Assembly: GCA_030054095.1 (NCBI GenBank)
Contig: JASGCO010000001.1
Location: 210,831 to 274,830, forward strand
Origin: Sediminibacterium sp.
Lineage (GTDB): Bacteria > Bacteroidota > Bacteroidia > B-17B0 > Aurantibacillaceae
DNA length: 64,000 nucleotides
Reading direction: 5' to 3'
In this document: positions 8,273-18,229 of the stretch, one piece after another
Position numbering within the stretch: the first letter of the stretch is position 1
Layout of the letters: every line of letters begins with the position of its first letter
Position numbers and translations under genes: made by a program
Notes under the pieces: model-generated
The model's database searches: none
The model's input: the letters and a program-made list of their open reading frames with translations, nothing else
What the model was told of the DNA's origin: nothing

Positions 8273-11200
8273 CTAAAATAAGTTATTTTTAATTGCGTTC
8301 TTAAAATCAATTTCATTCAGATTTAAAGTAAAACGGATGGTCTCCCAAAACGTCTTATTGTTCAGTTCCATCGTGCGCCGGATATCTTCTGAATAAATTA
8401 CCGGCACATAAACATCCAGTACATTTTTAAACAGTGTTATATTTATACCGGCGGCATAGAGTACTTTTTCGCGGTTCATACTTCTGGCATCGGCAGAAGC
8501 CACATCAGCAAATACTTTAAAAGGCAGCTTAAACACTTTAGGCGATATAACGTGTGCCGCAACCAGCCACTCCGTTGTTTGCCCTAACGGGGTCCATACT
8601 TTTAAGACACCATCACGTTCCGAAAACTGGGAAAATCCTAAACCATTAAATTCGGAGCGCGCCAGAAAAATTTCATCATACAGATAATCGTGATACCCAT
8701 TGTAACCACTCAGCCGGAACGCGTATGGTCCTCTTGCTTCTTGCTTACCAAACAAAAAGGTTCCTGCAAAAACAGATAACTTAAATTGCCGCCTCTTACT
8801 TACATTTATAAAATAATCCAGATTAGCGCCCAACTTTGCCATCTGACCGGTATGCTGCAGATCTAGTTTGAAATAATAAGGATCCAATGTCCGCCTGTTT
8901 CTTAACTCGTAACTCAGTTCATTTACAAAAAAGTGATATTGCTTAAAAGACGGGCCTTTGTCCGCATACGTTGTCAGTTTATCTGTATCTATTTCCTTCC
9001 TGAAAATCTGGTGACTGGTATAACGTATTACCTGCTGGTTACCATTTCTTGGATGAACCGGACGAAGCACAAATGTAATAGCCGGACTCACTTTACGGTA
9101 ACTTAATACCGGCGAATCATACCCTGTGCTATACAACGCATTTAAGTACTTCGTTTCAAAGCGGTCGTAGGCAAATTGTTTAACCGATACACTAAGGCTT
9201 ATTTTTTCGAACCGGGACGCCGGATACAGATTAAATGCCAGACTTCCCATACCGGTTAATTTTCGGGTTCCGAATGAAAACAGAGGGGCCAAAGCATAAT
9301 CAAACCGTTTGCTGTAAATACCGTAATTATGAACTGCCAGTCCAAGTTGCCACTTATCGTAATAATTATAACCTGCCACCGGTAACCAGTTAACAGATAC
9401 ATAATCAGGGCTTTCGAGGGTCGTTAAAAAATTAATTTTTACCGGCTCACTCTTTCGAAAGGTGCCATGTGTCCGGATGGTATTATTATGCCGGTACAAC
9501 TCAGGCAACATTCCATCACCATCAATCTTAAAATAATCAATATCACTTACCGGAAACTCAAGACGTCCCTTTTTGGCAAATCCATCACTCCATACCTCTC
9601 CAACCAACTTCCCGCCTTTGTACCCTTTAATCACAAACGGTACAACCGACCGGGTTCTGTTCTTTACAAACAAACTGTGGCTACCGTCAGATTGCCGTTT
9701 ATGACCGGCTATTTTATAATCAAACTTAGCGTTCGACAGAATAAAATAATCGCGGAACCAACCAAGATCCGAATCGCTATAATACTGTAGTGTTTTAAAA
9801 AGATCTGAGGTTCCAGGATGCGTAAATTTATAGTTACTGAAATAAAACTGCATGGCCTTATCAAAATTATCGCTGCCCATGTAGTACATCAGATACTGGA
9901 AAGCCACAGCACTCTTACTATAAACAATACCCCCATAGTTGTATTTTGTAAACTGCGCCGAATTCAGGTTAATAGGTTGATCCGTGTTAGCTCTGGCAGC
10001 TATGAGATAAGCAATCTCTTTCTCTTTCCAGTAAGGCAGACGAGAAATACCAAAACGGTTTTTCACTGTATCATTCAGATTTATGTTAAGGTATTCTGTT
10101 AACTTTTTCTCTGGGTACTTAGCCTGCATGTACCGTAATTCATAAAAAGAGTTTAACCCTTCATCCATCGCCGGATAGTCCCGTTCGTTACTAGCCAGCA
10201 TGCCATAAAACCAGTTATGACCAACTTCGTGAGCAATCGTAATATCCAGCTCCATAGCTGAGTTAACATCTCCTATTACCGTAATATTGGGATACTCCAT
10301 GCCACCGCCTGCCATAATAGTACCATCAACCGCCGTTACATGATTATAAGCATACTCCCCTAATAAATAAGAATAAAACAAGGTGGACTCATTTACATAA
10401 TTTAACGCCTCTTTCCAGTACTCCGCATTTTTCTCTGTGAAAAAAATCCAGGTATCCACTACCTTTTTTGTAAGCGGCAGTTCTACCTGATCGTGCAGCA
10501 CCTGCCAGGTTTTATCGGCAAACCATGCAAAATCATGCACCTTATACTGCATAAAACGTACTGTTTTGGTGCGGGCATCAGATGGCGGTACTTCTCTGGA
10601 TGGATTCCATCTGTTTCTTTCCAGCCGATCAATCGTTTCCACTACTCTTTCATTCAGCCAGTCCTCCTCTGCCTCAGCATCCACGCGATCGCCGGTAGCT
10701 GCCAAAAGATAATTGGCCGGCAATGTAATACGCACATCAAAACTACCAAACTCCGAAAAAAACTCACCCTGATCCAAATACGGCATAGGGTGCCATCCTT
10801 CCCTGTCATACACCGCCGGTTTAGGGTACCATTGCGTTATAAAATACGACTGACCTGTATGGCCAAGACGTGAAAACTGAGACCCCGGCAACTTAACAAA
10901 AAAAGGAGTGCGGATTACAAGAGTATCCAACGACTTCAGCGGCTCATTTAAGAGCAACTTAATCACATCAATATGCTCTGTCGCCTCTGTCTTAACCGGT
11001 TTCCCATTAACTGTAAAACTCAGACTATCAATATACCCTCTGTCTTCTTCCTTCGCAAAAATGAGATCAGTTTCGCCGTTAGCCGCTAACTGACGCGCCA
11101 ACGCAGTAGTATTGTTTTTGTAGGCATTGGGCCATAGATGAAAATAAATGTAGTAAAGCGCTTTATTATCCTTATTAATGTACTGAATTTCCTCGAAACC

Positions 11201-11368
11201 TTTTAGCGTATGGTTGCGATCATTTAAACTTACATCTATGCTGTAATTAACTTCCTGCTGAAAATAGGGCTGTTGCGCAAGCGAGTAGTTCACATAAAAA
11301 ACAAAACACGCCATGAAAAAACCATAGCGTGTTACATAACGGATCATTGGAAAATTTTCCGCAAACAT
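8273..11368 (-). CDS. M1-family metallopeptidase fused to probable outer-membrane barrel
   Basis: 1031 residues. A signal peptide ends near residue 31; the segment starting at Met8 (position 11347) gives a more typical signal peptide and may be the true start. The first half is an M1 gluzincin: a 'GGGMEYPN' exopeptidase-loop variant near 354-361, and the zinc site H380-E-x-x-H384 with E403. From about residue 650 to the end the sequence alternates polar and aromatic/hydrophobic residues and ends in Phe, as in outer-membrane beta-barrels. This would tether an aminopeptidase-like domain to the outer membrane. It lies 4 nt after the thioredoxin gene and 8 nt before lpxH. Confidence 0.85.
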   Translation of the reverse strand: MFAENFPMIRYVTRYGFFMACFVFYVNYSLAQQPYFQQEVNYSIDVSLNDRNHTLKGFEEIQYINKDNKALYYIYFHLWPNAYKNNTTALARQLAANGETDLIFAKEEDRGYIDSLSFTVNGKPVKTEATEHIDVIKLLLNEPLKSLDTLVIRTPFFVKLPGSQFSRLGHTGQSYFITQWYPKPAVYDREGWHPMPYLDQGEFFSEFGSFDVRITLPANYLLAATGDRVDAEAEEDWLNERVVETIDRLERNRWNPSREVPPSDARTKTVRFMQYKVHDFAWFADKTWQVLHDQVELPLTKKVVDTWIFFTEKNAEYWKEALNYVNESTLFYSYLLGEYAYNHVTAVDGTIMAGGGMEYPNITVIGDVNSAMELDITIAHEVGHNWFYGMLASNERDYPAMDEGLNSFYELRYMQAKYPEKKLTEYLNINLNDTVKNRFGISRLPYWKEKEIAYLIAARANTDQPINLNSAQFTKYNYGGIVYSKSAVAFQYLMYYMGSDNFDKAMQFYFSNYKFTHPGTSDLFKTLQYYSDSDLGWFRDYFILSNAKFDYKIAGHKRQSDGSHSLFVKNRTRSVVPFVIKGYKGGKLVGEVWSDGFAKKGRLEFPVSDIDYFKIDGDGMLPELYRHNNTIRTHGTFRKSEPVKINFLTTLESPDYVSVNWLPVAGYNYYDKWQLGLAVHNYGIYSKRFDYALAPLFSFGTRKLTGMGSLAFNLYPASRFEKISLSVSVKQFAYDRFETKYLNALYSTGYDSPVLSYRKVSPAITFVLRPVHPRNGNQQVIRYTSHQIFRKEIDTDKLTTYADKGPSFKQYHFFVNELSYELRNRRTLDPYYFKLDLQHTGQMAKLGANLDYFINVSKRRQFKLSVFAGTFLFGKQEARGPYAFRLSGYNGYHDYLYDEIFLARSEFNGLGFSQFSERDGVLKVWTPLGQTTEWLVAAHVISPKVFKLPFKVFADVASADARSMNREKVLYAAGINITLFKNVLDVYVPVIYSEDIRRTMELNNKTFWETIRFTLNLNEIDFKNAIKNNLF

Positions 11369-11372
11369 CAGT

Positions 11373-12494
11373 TTAGTTAAGTACTTCAGCTAACTTCTTA
11401 TCCAATTCTTCGCCCCTCAGGTTCTTGGCAATAATTTTCCCTTCTTTATCCAGCAATACAGTATAAGGTATTCCTTGTACTCCATACAAGCGCGACGCCT
11501 CACAATCCCATGCCTTTAAATCGCTCACCTGAATCCAGGTGATACCATCTTTTACAATGGCTTGTTCCCAACTAGGTTTGTCCATATCCAGCGATACGCC
11601 ATAAATTTCAAAACCTTTATCTTTATACTTAGCATAAGCTTTAACCACGTTTGGCATTTCCTTACGGCAAGGCCCGCACCAACTGGCCCAAAAATCAACC
11701 AATACTACTTTTCCCTTCAGAGAAGACAGACTCACATTTTTACCCGATAAATCGGGAAGGTTAATCTCAGGCGCCTGCTCGCCGATAGTGGTAGCTAACA
11801 TCCGCCCTACTACTTCGTGGAATTTTTTCACATTGCGGTCATCCGGGTATTTTTTACTTAGTCCGGCATCCAGCGCTTTGTAGGTAGCCGCATACTTATC
11901 CGGTTCCAGATTTTGTATAGCTATCATCGAAGCAAACATATCCGGATGCTGAGCAATTTTTTCAGACAACTTCACATTCAGATCATTCATTATTTTATTG
12001 AAAGGAGCTTCAAATGTTTTACTCAACGAATCCATCTTCAGTGAGTCCAGATTACCCATGCTCATTTGCGAGCGAAACGCCTCATTTAATGAATCCATCC
12101 GGCGACTGTTTCCCTCCAGTAATTTATTATATTCCATAAACAAACTGGTTTCCTTTGATCCTTCTACCTTATACGTATTCCGTAAATCCTTGGCGCTACC
12201 GGTTATTGTAATCTGATCGGTACTATCCAAAACCAGCATGGCAAAATCCTTCTGCGAAAGTTTTACCCTGTAAAATCCGATACGGCTACTGCCCGCTTTT
12301 TTGAATTCAAAATTACCATCGTTATCCAACTGAACGCTGTCCAGTACGGTTGGTTGCTGAGCAGCAAGTTCCTCAAAATAAATCATCTCGCCTTTGCTGT
12401 CGCTTAACTTTCCCTTTACTTTAACACTTTTATTTCCTGTATTGCAGGCCGCAAGCATTACCAGCGCAGCCATACATGGGATGTATTTTATCAT
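11373..12494 (-). CDS. TlpA-like thioredoxin lipoprotein with DUF4369-type N-terminus
   Basis: 373 residues. The signal peptide ends at lipobox Cys17 (LAAC). Residues about 23-130 look like the DUF4369 beta-domain common on Bacteroidota thioredoxins, then a helical linker, then an AhpC-TSA/TlpA fold with active site C273-G-P-C276 in 'WASWCGPCRKEMP' and the cis-Pro in 'GIPYTVLLD'. Such proteins act as periplasmic thiol reductants or are linked to cytochrome maturation and oxidative stress. The start overlaps the gatB stop by 4 nt, so it is translationally coupled to gatB, an odd but common kind of housekeeping pairing. Confidence 0.88.
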   Translation of the reverse strand: MIKYIPCMAALVMLAACNTGNKSVKVKGKLSDSKGEMIYFEELAAQQPTVLDSVQLDNDGNFEFKKAGSSRIGFYRVKLSQKDFAMLVLDSTDQITITGSAKDLRNTYKVEGSKETSLFMEYNKLLEGNSRRMDSLNEAFRSQMSMGNLDSLKMDSLSKTFEAPFNKIMNDLNVKLSEKIAQHPDMFASMIAIQNLEPDKYAATYKALDAGLSKKYPDDRNVKKFHEVVGRMLATTIGEQAPEINLPDLSGKNVSLSSLKGKVVLVDFWASWCGPCRKEMPNVVKAYAKYKDKGFEIYGVSLDMDKPSWEQAIVKDGITWIQVSDLKAWDCEASRLYGVQGIPYTVLLDKEGKIIAKNLRGEELDKKLAEVLN

Positions 12495-13945
12495 GCTTTA
12501 TCTAACTTTTCTTTTACCAATTGATTAACCACTTTCGGATCTGCTTTTCCCTTGCTCATACCCATTACCTGTCCCACAAACATCCCCAGCAATCCTACTT
12601 TGCCGCCTCTATACTCCGCTACTTTCTCCGGCATTTTTGCTAAAACAGCGTCCACCATCGCCCCCAATTCACCGGCATCACTATTTTGCAGTAAATCCAG
12701 TTTCTGAGCCATTTCTTCCGCTGTAGCTCCCGGAGTTTCTACCATGGCAGGAAATAAGCGTTGCTGAGCAGCACTTACACTAACCTTCTGAGCATCCACC
12801 AATGCGATAATTTCGGCTAAGGTTGCTGGCGGCATGGCAAATTCTTTTATTGTCATAGCCCGCTCATTCATATACGAACGAACCGTTCCTAACATCCAGT
12901 TAGCAGCGCCCTTATAATTAGTGGTGTGTTTTACCAATTCATTATAATAAGCCGATACTTCCTTTAACTCGGTTAACTGTGTGGCATCATAATCACTTAG
13001 TTTATACTCTTCCGTATATGTTTTAAATAATACAGAAGGCAATACGGGCAAAGACGCTTTCACCTTTTCGATATAATCACTGGTTACCAATACCGGTAAC
13101 AAATCCGGCTCTGGAAAATAACGGTAATCATTCGCGTTTTCCTTACTCCGTAACGTAAATGTAGAACCATTCACCGCATCGAAACTTCTGGTCTCTCCGG
13201 CAATCGGTTCTCCATTCTCTATCACGTCTATCTGACGTTTAATTTCAAAATCAATGGCCCGTTGTACATTCCGGAAAGAGTTCATGTTTTTAACCTCTAC
13301 CTTTTTTCCAAAAGCGGTTTCACCTTTCAGACGTACAGAAATGTTCGCATCACACCGTAAAGACCCCTCTTCCATGTTTCCGTCACATATATCGAGGTAG
13401 CGCACCAGTTTACGTACTTCCGTTAAATACGCGTACGCTTCCTCGCCACTGCGCAAATCCGGCTCTGTTACAATCTCCAGAAGAGGCGTTCCCGCGCGGT
13501 TTAAATCAACCAGCGTCTCAAACGGATCAATATCGTGCAGGCTTTTTCCCGCATCTTCTTCCATGTGAATCCGGGTCAGGTTCACCTGCTTCTCAATGCC
13601 GTCCTTTAATTTGGCTATAATATACCCCCCATTGCAAATTGGGGTTTTATCTTGCGTAATCTGATACCCTTTTGGCAAATCCGCATAAAAATAGTTTTTG
13701 CGCGCAAACTGGTTTTCCTTACGAATGGTGGCGTTTACTGCTATTCCCAAACGCACGGCAAATTCTACAGCCCGCTTGTTAACCATAGGCAATGTTCCCG
13801 GGTGACCTAACGACACCACGCTTACATTCGTATTGGGCAAAGCACCGTACTCCGCCAAATCGTTACTGTACATTTTAGTATGCGTTAATAGCTGAATGTG
13901 ACACTCCAATCCTATTACCGCCTCGTATTTATCGTAAATACTCAT
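12491..13945 (-). CDS. gatB: Asp-tRNA(Asn)/Glu-tRNA(Gln) amidotransferase subunit B
   Basis: 484 residues, full length for GatB. Hallmarks are 'YEAVIGLECHIQL' at the N-terminus, 'RKNYFYADLPKGYQITQ' near 88-104, 'HMEEDAGKSLHD', 'DLNRAGTPLLEIVTEPD', and the 'DYRYFPEPDL' block; the C-terminal helical domain ends with a Yqey-like tail. With GatA and GatC it converts mischarged Glu-tRNA(Gln) or Asp-tRNA(Asn) to the correct amide using glutamine; the other subunits are not in this window. First gene of a minus-strand run ending at lpxH. Confidence 0.97.
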   Translation of the reverse strand: MSIYDKYEAVIGLECHIQLLTHTKMYSNDLAEYGALPNTNVSVVSLGHPGTLPMVNKRAVEFAVRLGIAVNATIRKENQFARKNYFYADLPKGYQITQDKTPICNGGYIIAKLKDGIEKQVNLTRIHMEEDAGKSLHDIDPFETLVDLNRAGTPLLEIVTEPDLRSGEEAYAYLTEVRKLVRYLDICDGNMEEGSLRCDANISVRLKGETAFGKKVEVKNMNSFRNVQRAIDFEIKRQIDVIENGEPIAGETRSFDAVNGSTFTLRSKENANDYRYFPEPDLLPVLVTSDYIEKVKASLPVLPSVLFKTYTEEYKLSDYDATQLTELKEVSAYYNELVKHTTNYKGAANWMLGTVRSYMNERAMTIKEFAMPPATLAEIIALVDAQKVSVSAAQQRLFPAMVETPGATAEEMAQKLDLLQNSDAGELGAMVDAVLAKMPEKVAEYRGGKVGLLGMFVGQVMGMSKGKADPKVVNQLVKEKLDKA

Positions 13946-14087
13946 AAATTAAACGGTTAAAGATACTACTTTTTACCCCAAAATAAGGCTAAAAAAGGAT
14001 AAAATACCGGGCAAAATAAACAGTGTTGTGTGCATAATTGCACTTCAGGAAAGTAAATGGTAGAACTCCATTTCCAATATTTGTACT

Positions 14088-15725
14088 ATGATGACGCGAA
14101 TTTTAACAGCCCTTGCATTTATTCTGTTATTCTGCACCTGCGGAGAAGAAACCAAAACAGAAGATAAGCGAAAGGTATTCAACTATAATGAAATAGCGGG
14201 AATTTCTTCGCTGGATCCTGCTTCGGCCAGCAGTACAGAAAATATCTGGGCCATTAACCAACTGTTTAACGGACTGGTACAAACCGATGATCAACTCAAT
14301 GTAGTACCTGCTATTGCCAAAAAATTCAGCATCAGCAAAGATGGCCTCACCTACACGTTTATTCTGCGAAACGATGTGTACTTTCATGACAATCCCTGCT
14401 TCGAAAACAACAAAGGCCGGCGGGTAACAGCGCGGGACGCTGAATACAGTTTTAACCGCTTATACGATAGCCGGGTCAGCAGTGCCCTGAGTTTACTGAA
14501 CAATATTGATCGTACCGAAAAAACAAACTTTAAAGGATTTGCCGCTTTAAACGATTCTGTATTCCAGATCTACCTGAAAAAACCGTTCAGCGCGTTTCTG
14601 AATATGCTTACCATGAAATATTTCAGCATTGTTCCCGAAGAAGCCGTTGAAAAATACAAACTCGATTTCCGCCGCAATCCGGTAGGAACCGGCCCGTTCC
14701 AGTTTAAATACTGGGAAGAAGGCAACAAACTGATCATGACACGGAATAACCGCTACTTTGAAAAAGATGAACAAAACAATTCTCTACCTTATCTTGATGC
14801 CGTTACAGTTTCATTTATTAAAGATCGCGAAACTTCCTTTATGGAATTACTAAATGGCAAATTTGACATGCTGAGTGGCGCCGATGCCATGAACATTAAT
14901 GAAGTATTAGACAAAAACGGTGAACTGAGAGATGTGTATGCCAAAAAATTTATTCTTCAAAAACAAACTTACCTTAAAACCGATTACATAGGCATTCTGA
15001 TTGATGAAAAAATAGACATTGTGAAACAATCCCCCTTACGGTTAAAAGCAATCCGACAGGCCATCAATTATGGTTTCGACCGCTCAAAAATGATCAAATT
15101 TTTACGCAACAATATCGGCACAGCGGCACAGGCAGGCTTTATCCCCAAGGGAATGAAATCGTTTGATGAAACAGTAGTAAAAGGCTACACCTACGATCCG
15201 GATAAAGTGAGCAAACTTCTGGAAGAAGCCGGCTACCCCGGCGGTAAAGGCTTACCGGAGATTACACTACACACCACCGAAAACTTTAAAGAGCAACTGG
15301 AATTTATTCAGAGCCAGTTAGCAGAAAATAATATCAAAGTGGCAATCAGTATCGAAAAACCCGCTGTGCTTCGTCAGGCCGTAGTATCTTGCCAGTACAC
15401 CATGTTTAAAAAATCGTGGGTAGCCGACTATGCCGATGAGGAAAATTTCTTTAGTTTGTTTTATAGCCCAAACTTTGCGCCCGAAGGATTTAACTACTTT
15501 CATTACAAAAACGAAGCATTCGATGCCGCCTTCGACAAAGCCTTGCAGGAACAGGATATTCCCGCCAAACTAAAACTGTATCAGCAGATGGATCAGATGC
15601 TCATAAACGATGCGCCAGTTATCCCTCTTTTTTACGATCAGGTAATACGATTAGTGCATAAAAACGTGGGGGGGCTTACCACTAATGCCATGAATCTGCT
15701 GGATTTAAGAAGAGTAAAAAAATAA
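14088..15725 (+). CDS. Family 5 extracellular solute-binding lipoprotein (DppA/OppA-like)
   Basis: 545 residues with a signal peptide and Cys16 or Cys18 as lipidation site. The family-5 signature is clear: 'FNGLVQTDDQLNVVPAIAKKFSISKDGLTYTF', split here into 'PAIAKKFSISKDG', then 'YSFNRLYD', 'NPVGTGPFQF' and 'RQAINYGFDRSKMI'. Members bind peptides, nickel or oligosaccharides for an ABC importer. No permease or ATPase gene is adjacent, so it is an orphan here and its transporter must be elsewhere. It is a single-gene unit followed by a GC-rich intergenic repeat. Confidence 0.9.
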   Translation: MMTRILTALAFILLFCTCGEETKTEDKRKVFNYNEIAGISSLDPASASSTENIWAINQLFNGLVQTDDQLNVVPAIAKKFSISKDGLTYTFILRNDVYFHDNPCFENNKGRRVTARDAEYSFNRLYDSRVSSALSLLNNIDRTEKTNFKGFAALNDSVFQIYLKKPFSAFLNMLTMKYFSIVPEEAVEKYKLDFRRNPVGTGPFQFKYWEEGNKLIMTRNNRYFEKDEQNNSLPYLDAVTVSFIKDRETSFMELLNGKFDMLSGADAMNINEVLDKNGELRDVYAKKFILQKQTYLKTDYIGILIDEKIDIVKQSPLRLKAIRQAINYGFDRSKMIKFLRNNIGTAAQAGFIPKGMKSFDETVVKGYTYDPDKVSKLLEEAGYPGGKGLPEITLHTTENFKEQLEFIQSQLAENNIKVAISIEKPAVLRQAVVSCQYTMFKKSWVADYADEENFFSLFYSPNFAPEGFNYFHYKNEAFDAAFDKALQEQDIPAKLKLYQQMDQMLINDAPVIPLFYDQVIRLVHKNVGGLTTNAMNLLDLRRVKK

Positions 15726-15811
15726 TCCGGCATAATATGGCCGTGTCCCCGCTAACGGCATTAAGCGTCTTTAATTCAGGAGGAAAATAATCATTAAAAA
15801 AACACAGTAAT

Positions 15812-15954
15812 TGGGAGCGGGGTCGGGCCATACGCTATAGCCTGCCTGCCCTTTGCGGCTTTTGCTGCGGCTCCGGGGGCTTCTCGGGTCGCCGCCTCGC
15901 CCGCGCAAAATCACGCAAATGTCTATGCAGGGCTGCCGCTTCTGTCCCTCACGG
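15812..15954. repeat. GC-rich intergenic repeat, copy 1
   Basis: A markedly GC-rich block in an AT-leaning genome. It shares three blocks with copy 2 at about 48260-48420 in the same order and spacing: a 27-nt block at 15833-15859 (CGCTATAGC...CTTTGCGGC), GGTCGCCGCC at 15887, and GGCTGCCGCTTC at 15931. Similar elements ending in GCTGCCGCTTC.....C(C/G) occur between genes in many Bacteroidota genomes as far as I recall. The short open frame crossing it on the minus strand is not a gene. The rest of the 373-nt gap (15726-16098) shows nothing else. Confidence 0.7.
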
Positions 15955-16098
15955 AAAAAGTTCAATCAATGCTAACGTTTTACCAACAAATTCTATTATT
16001 CCACAACCGTTCAGGCAATACCAAAAAACAAAAAGAATAAAGAATACCAAAACCAATCTATTGATCAGGGTACTCATTCCTTTACAAAAACAAATCAA

Positions 16099-16674
16099 CT
16101 ACTTTTTATAATACAAGGCCGCGCTCTTCTCTAATTGCTTAAACCATTCTTTTCCATACTTCCGGATAAGCGGCTCCTTTAAGAATTTATACACAGGTAC
16201 ATCCAGCTTTTTACCACACTCGCAGGCAGGTTTACAAATTCCCCAGGAGTGGTAATTAACCGCATCGTAATTTTTATACGGGGTAATACGTATCGGGTAC
16301 AAATGGCAACTAATAGGCTTTTTCCACTTAATATGTCCATCATTGTAAGCCTGCTCAATAGCGCACTTGGCAATCTTTTGTTCATCAAAATACACAAACA
16401 CACATTCGGCCCCTTCACTTACTAACGTTGTAGTATAATCGCCATCACCATCCACTACATAAGGCCCGTATTTTTCAAGCGCCTTTATTCCCTTTTTCAC
16501 CATGTAAGGCTTTACCGCTTCCACCACGCTTTCCAAAACCTGCAGTTCGTCCTTCTCAAGAGGCGCTCCACTGTCTCCGGCCACACAGCATTCACCTTTA
16601 CAGGCATTCAAATCACACACAAATTTACGCTCCAGAATATCTTCCGACACCAGTGCATTTTCGATAGCTATCAT
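16099..16674 (-). CDS. DUF3109 family cysteine-rich protein
   Basis: 191 residues with many conserved cysteines: 'VCDLNACKGECCVAGDSGAPL' near 19-38 (written as two parts VCDLNACKGECC and VAGDSGAPL), then a mid-protein 'CHLYPIRI' and 'ICKPACECG'. This pattern matches the DUF3109 family, which is related in its Cys spacing to YkgJ-type zinc or iron-sulfur proteins. No signal peptide, so it is cytoplasmic. The biochemical role is unknown. It sits alone between the repeat and the beta-CASP gene, transcribed on the minus strand. Confidence 0.85.
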   Translation of the reverse strand: MIAIENALVSEDILERKFVCDLNACKGECCVAGDSGAPLEKDELQVLESVVEAVKPYMVKKGIKALEKYGPYVVDGDGDYTTTLVSEGAECVFVYFDEQKIAKCAIEQAYNDGHIKWKKPISCHLYPIRITPYKNYDAVNYHSWGICKPACECGKKLDVPVYKFLKEPLIRKYGKEWFKQLEKSAALYYKK

Positions 16675-16794
16675 GAATAAACTTTAAATACGTGCAAGAT
16701 ACTAATGATACCTTAAACACATCAATGGAATTACAAACAAAATATAACAGACCGCTTTTAAAGTAACCCAACATGCAGCCTGCCAAACAAGAAA

Positions 16795-18195
16795 CTAAAG
16801 CATAAACGTTTCAGAAGGATGTGGTAATGTTACTCTGGTAAATCCTTCCGCCTGCAGCTTTTCTTTAAACGCCAGTTTGGCTGCCTGCTCGCCATGAACC
16901 AGAAACACCTCCTTTACGGCCTTCTTATCCTGACAGGACAAAAACCGTATCAGTTCCTGATAATCAGCATGCGCGCTGTAATTATCCAGCACTTCAATCC
17001 TCGCTTTTACATCATAAGGCTTCCCGAAAATCCGCACGTGCGCTTTCTTTTCCCTTATATCGCCTCCCAGAGAGCCAGGAGTACAATAACCAACTACCAA
17101 CACGGTATTGCGCGGATTGGAAATGGAATTAGCCAGATGGTGTTTAATTCTTCCGGCATCCATCATACCCGACGCTGCAATTATAATACAGGGTTCTTTA
17201 CTTTCATTAAGCGCCATTGAATCGTTCTTCTCCCGTATGTAACGCAGATTACTAAAACCGAATGGATCTGGATCCGTTTTAATATATTCCTGCAAGCGTT
17301 CATTAAAACACGTTACATGTTCCCGCATTATATCCGTAATATCTGTAGAAAGCGGACTATCCACATATATCTTTATATCCGGTAGCTTTCCGGCATTTTT
17401 AAGCTTATCAAGCACATAAACAATCTCTTGTGTGCGCCCAAGACTAAAGGCCGGAATAATGAGTTTACCGCGTTTCTCCACACAGGTATCCATCACAATC
17501 TCCAGCAGTCTTTCCTCCGCGTTTACATCAGGTTCGTGCAAGCGGTCACCATAGGTAGATTCACATACTATATAATCTGCCTGTGGAAAAACAGCAGGAT
17601 CCTTCAATATTAAATCATTATAACGCCCTACGTCACCCGTGTAACAGAACCGTGTTAACTTGCCATTCTCCTTTACTGTAAGGTTAACCACAGCACTTCC
17701 CAAAATATGTCCTGCATCCGTAAACCTAATGCTAATGGAATTGGTTACGAAAAAATCGGCATTATACGGCACTGTCCTAAAATGCCTGAGGCACTTTTCT
17801 ACATCATGAGGCGTATAAAGGGGTTTCAAAGGCTCTTTATCTTCTGCCTCCCGCTTCTTGTTAATATACGCTATATCGCTTTGCTGAATATGCGCACTAT
17901 CCATCAGTAGCACCTCACATAAAATCAGGGTAGGCAAAGTACAATATATATGCCCCTTAAAACCCTGTTTCACCAATAAAGGAAGGTTTCCCGAATGATC
18001 AATGTGCGCGTGAGAAAGCACAACAGCATCTAATGCTGAAGGGTCAACACCAAGGTGACGATTTAACTCATCCGTTGCTTTTCCTAAACCCTGAAACAAG
18101 CCACAATCCAAAAGGATACGCTCATTCGTTTCTGTTTCCAATAAGTGCTTGCTTCCGGTTACCGTTTCAGTTGCACCAATACATTTCAATCTCAT
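16795..18195 (-). CDS. Beta-CASP metallo-beta-lactamase-fold RNase (CPSF73/YSH1-like)
   Basis: 466 residues. The metallo-beta-lactamase motif is HAHIDHSG near residue 62, followed by 'ESTYGDRLH', the beta-CASP block with 'IIAASGMMDAGRIKHHL', and the C-terminal motif 'DNYSAHADYQEL' with 'VHGEQAA'. These are the features of bacterial homologues of the CPSF73/Ysh1 mRNA 3'-end nuclease, which cut RNA endo- or exonucleolytically using two zinc ions. Cytoplasmic. Monocistronic on the minus strand. Exact RNA substrates are not known for the bacterial group. Confidence 0.92.
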   Translation of the reverse strand: MRLKCIGATETVTGSKHLLETETNERILLDCGLFQGLGKATDELNRHLGVDPSALDAVVLSHAHIDHSGNLPLLVKQGFKGHIYCTLPTLILCEVLLMDSAHIQQSDIAYINKKREAEDKEPLKPLYTPHDVEKCLRHFRTVPYNADFFVTNSISIRFTDAGHILGSAVVNLTVKENGKLTRFCYTGDVGRYNDLILKDPAVFPQADYIVCESTYGDRLHEPDVNAEERLLEIVMDTCVEKRGKLIIPAFSLGRTQEIVYVLDKLKNAGKLPDIKIYVDSPLSTDITDIMREHVTCFNERLQEYIKTDPDPFGFSNLRYIREKNDSMALNESKEPCIIIAASGMMDAGRIKHHLANSISNPRNTVLVVGYCTPGSLGGDIREKKAHVRIFGKPYDVKARIEVLDNYSAHADYQELIRFLSCQDKKAVKEVFLVHGEQAAKLAFKEKLQAEGFTRVTLPHPSETFML

Positions 18196-18229
18196 ATCAA
18201 ATTATTATACCGATACAAACTCATACTCC

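Noticed and set aside
15771-15965. A 64-residue Arg/Pro/Ser-rich frame on the minus strand
   Set aside because: It lies inside the GC-rich intergenic repeat, and copy 2 of the repeat does not preserve the frame.
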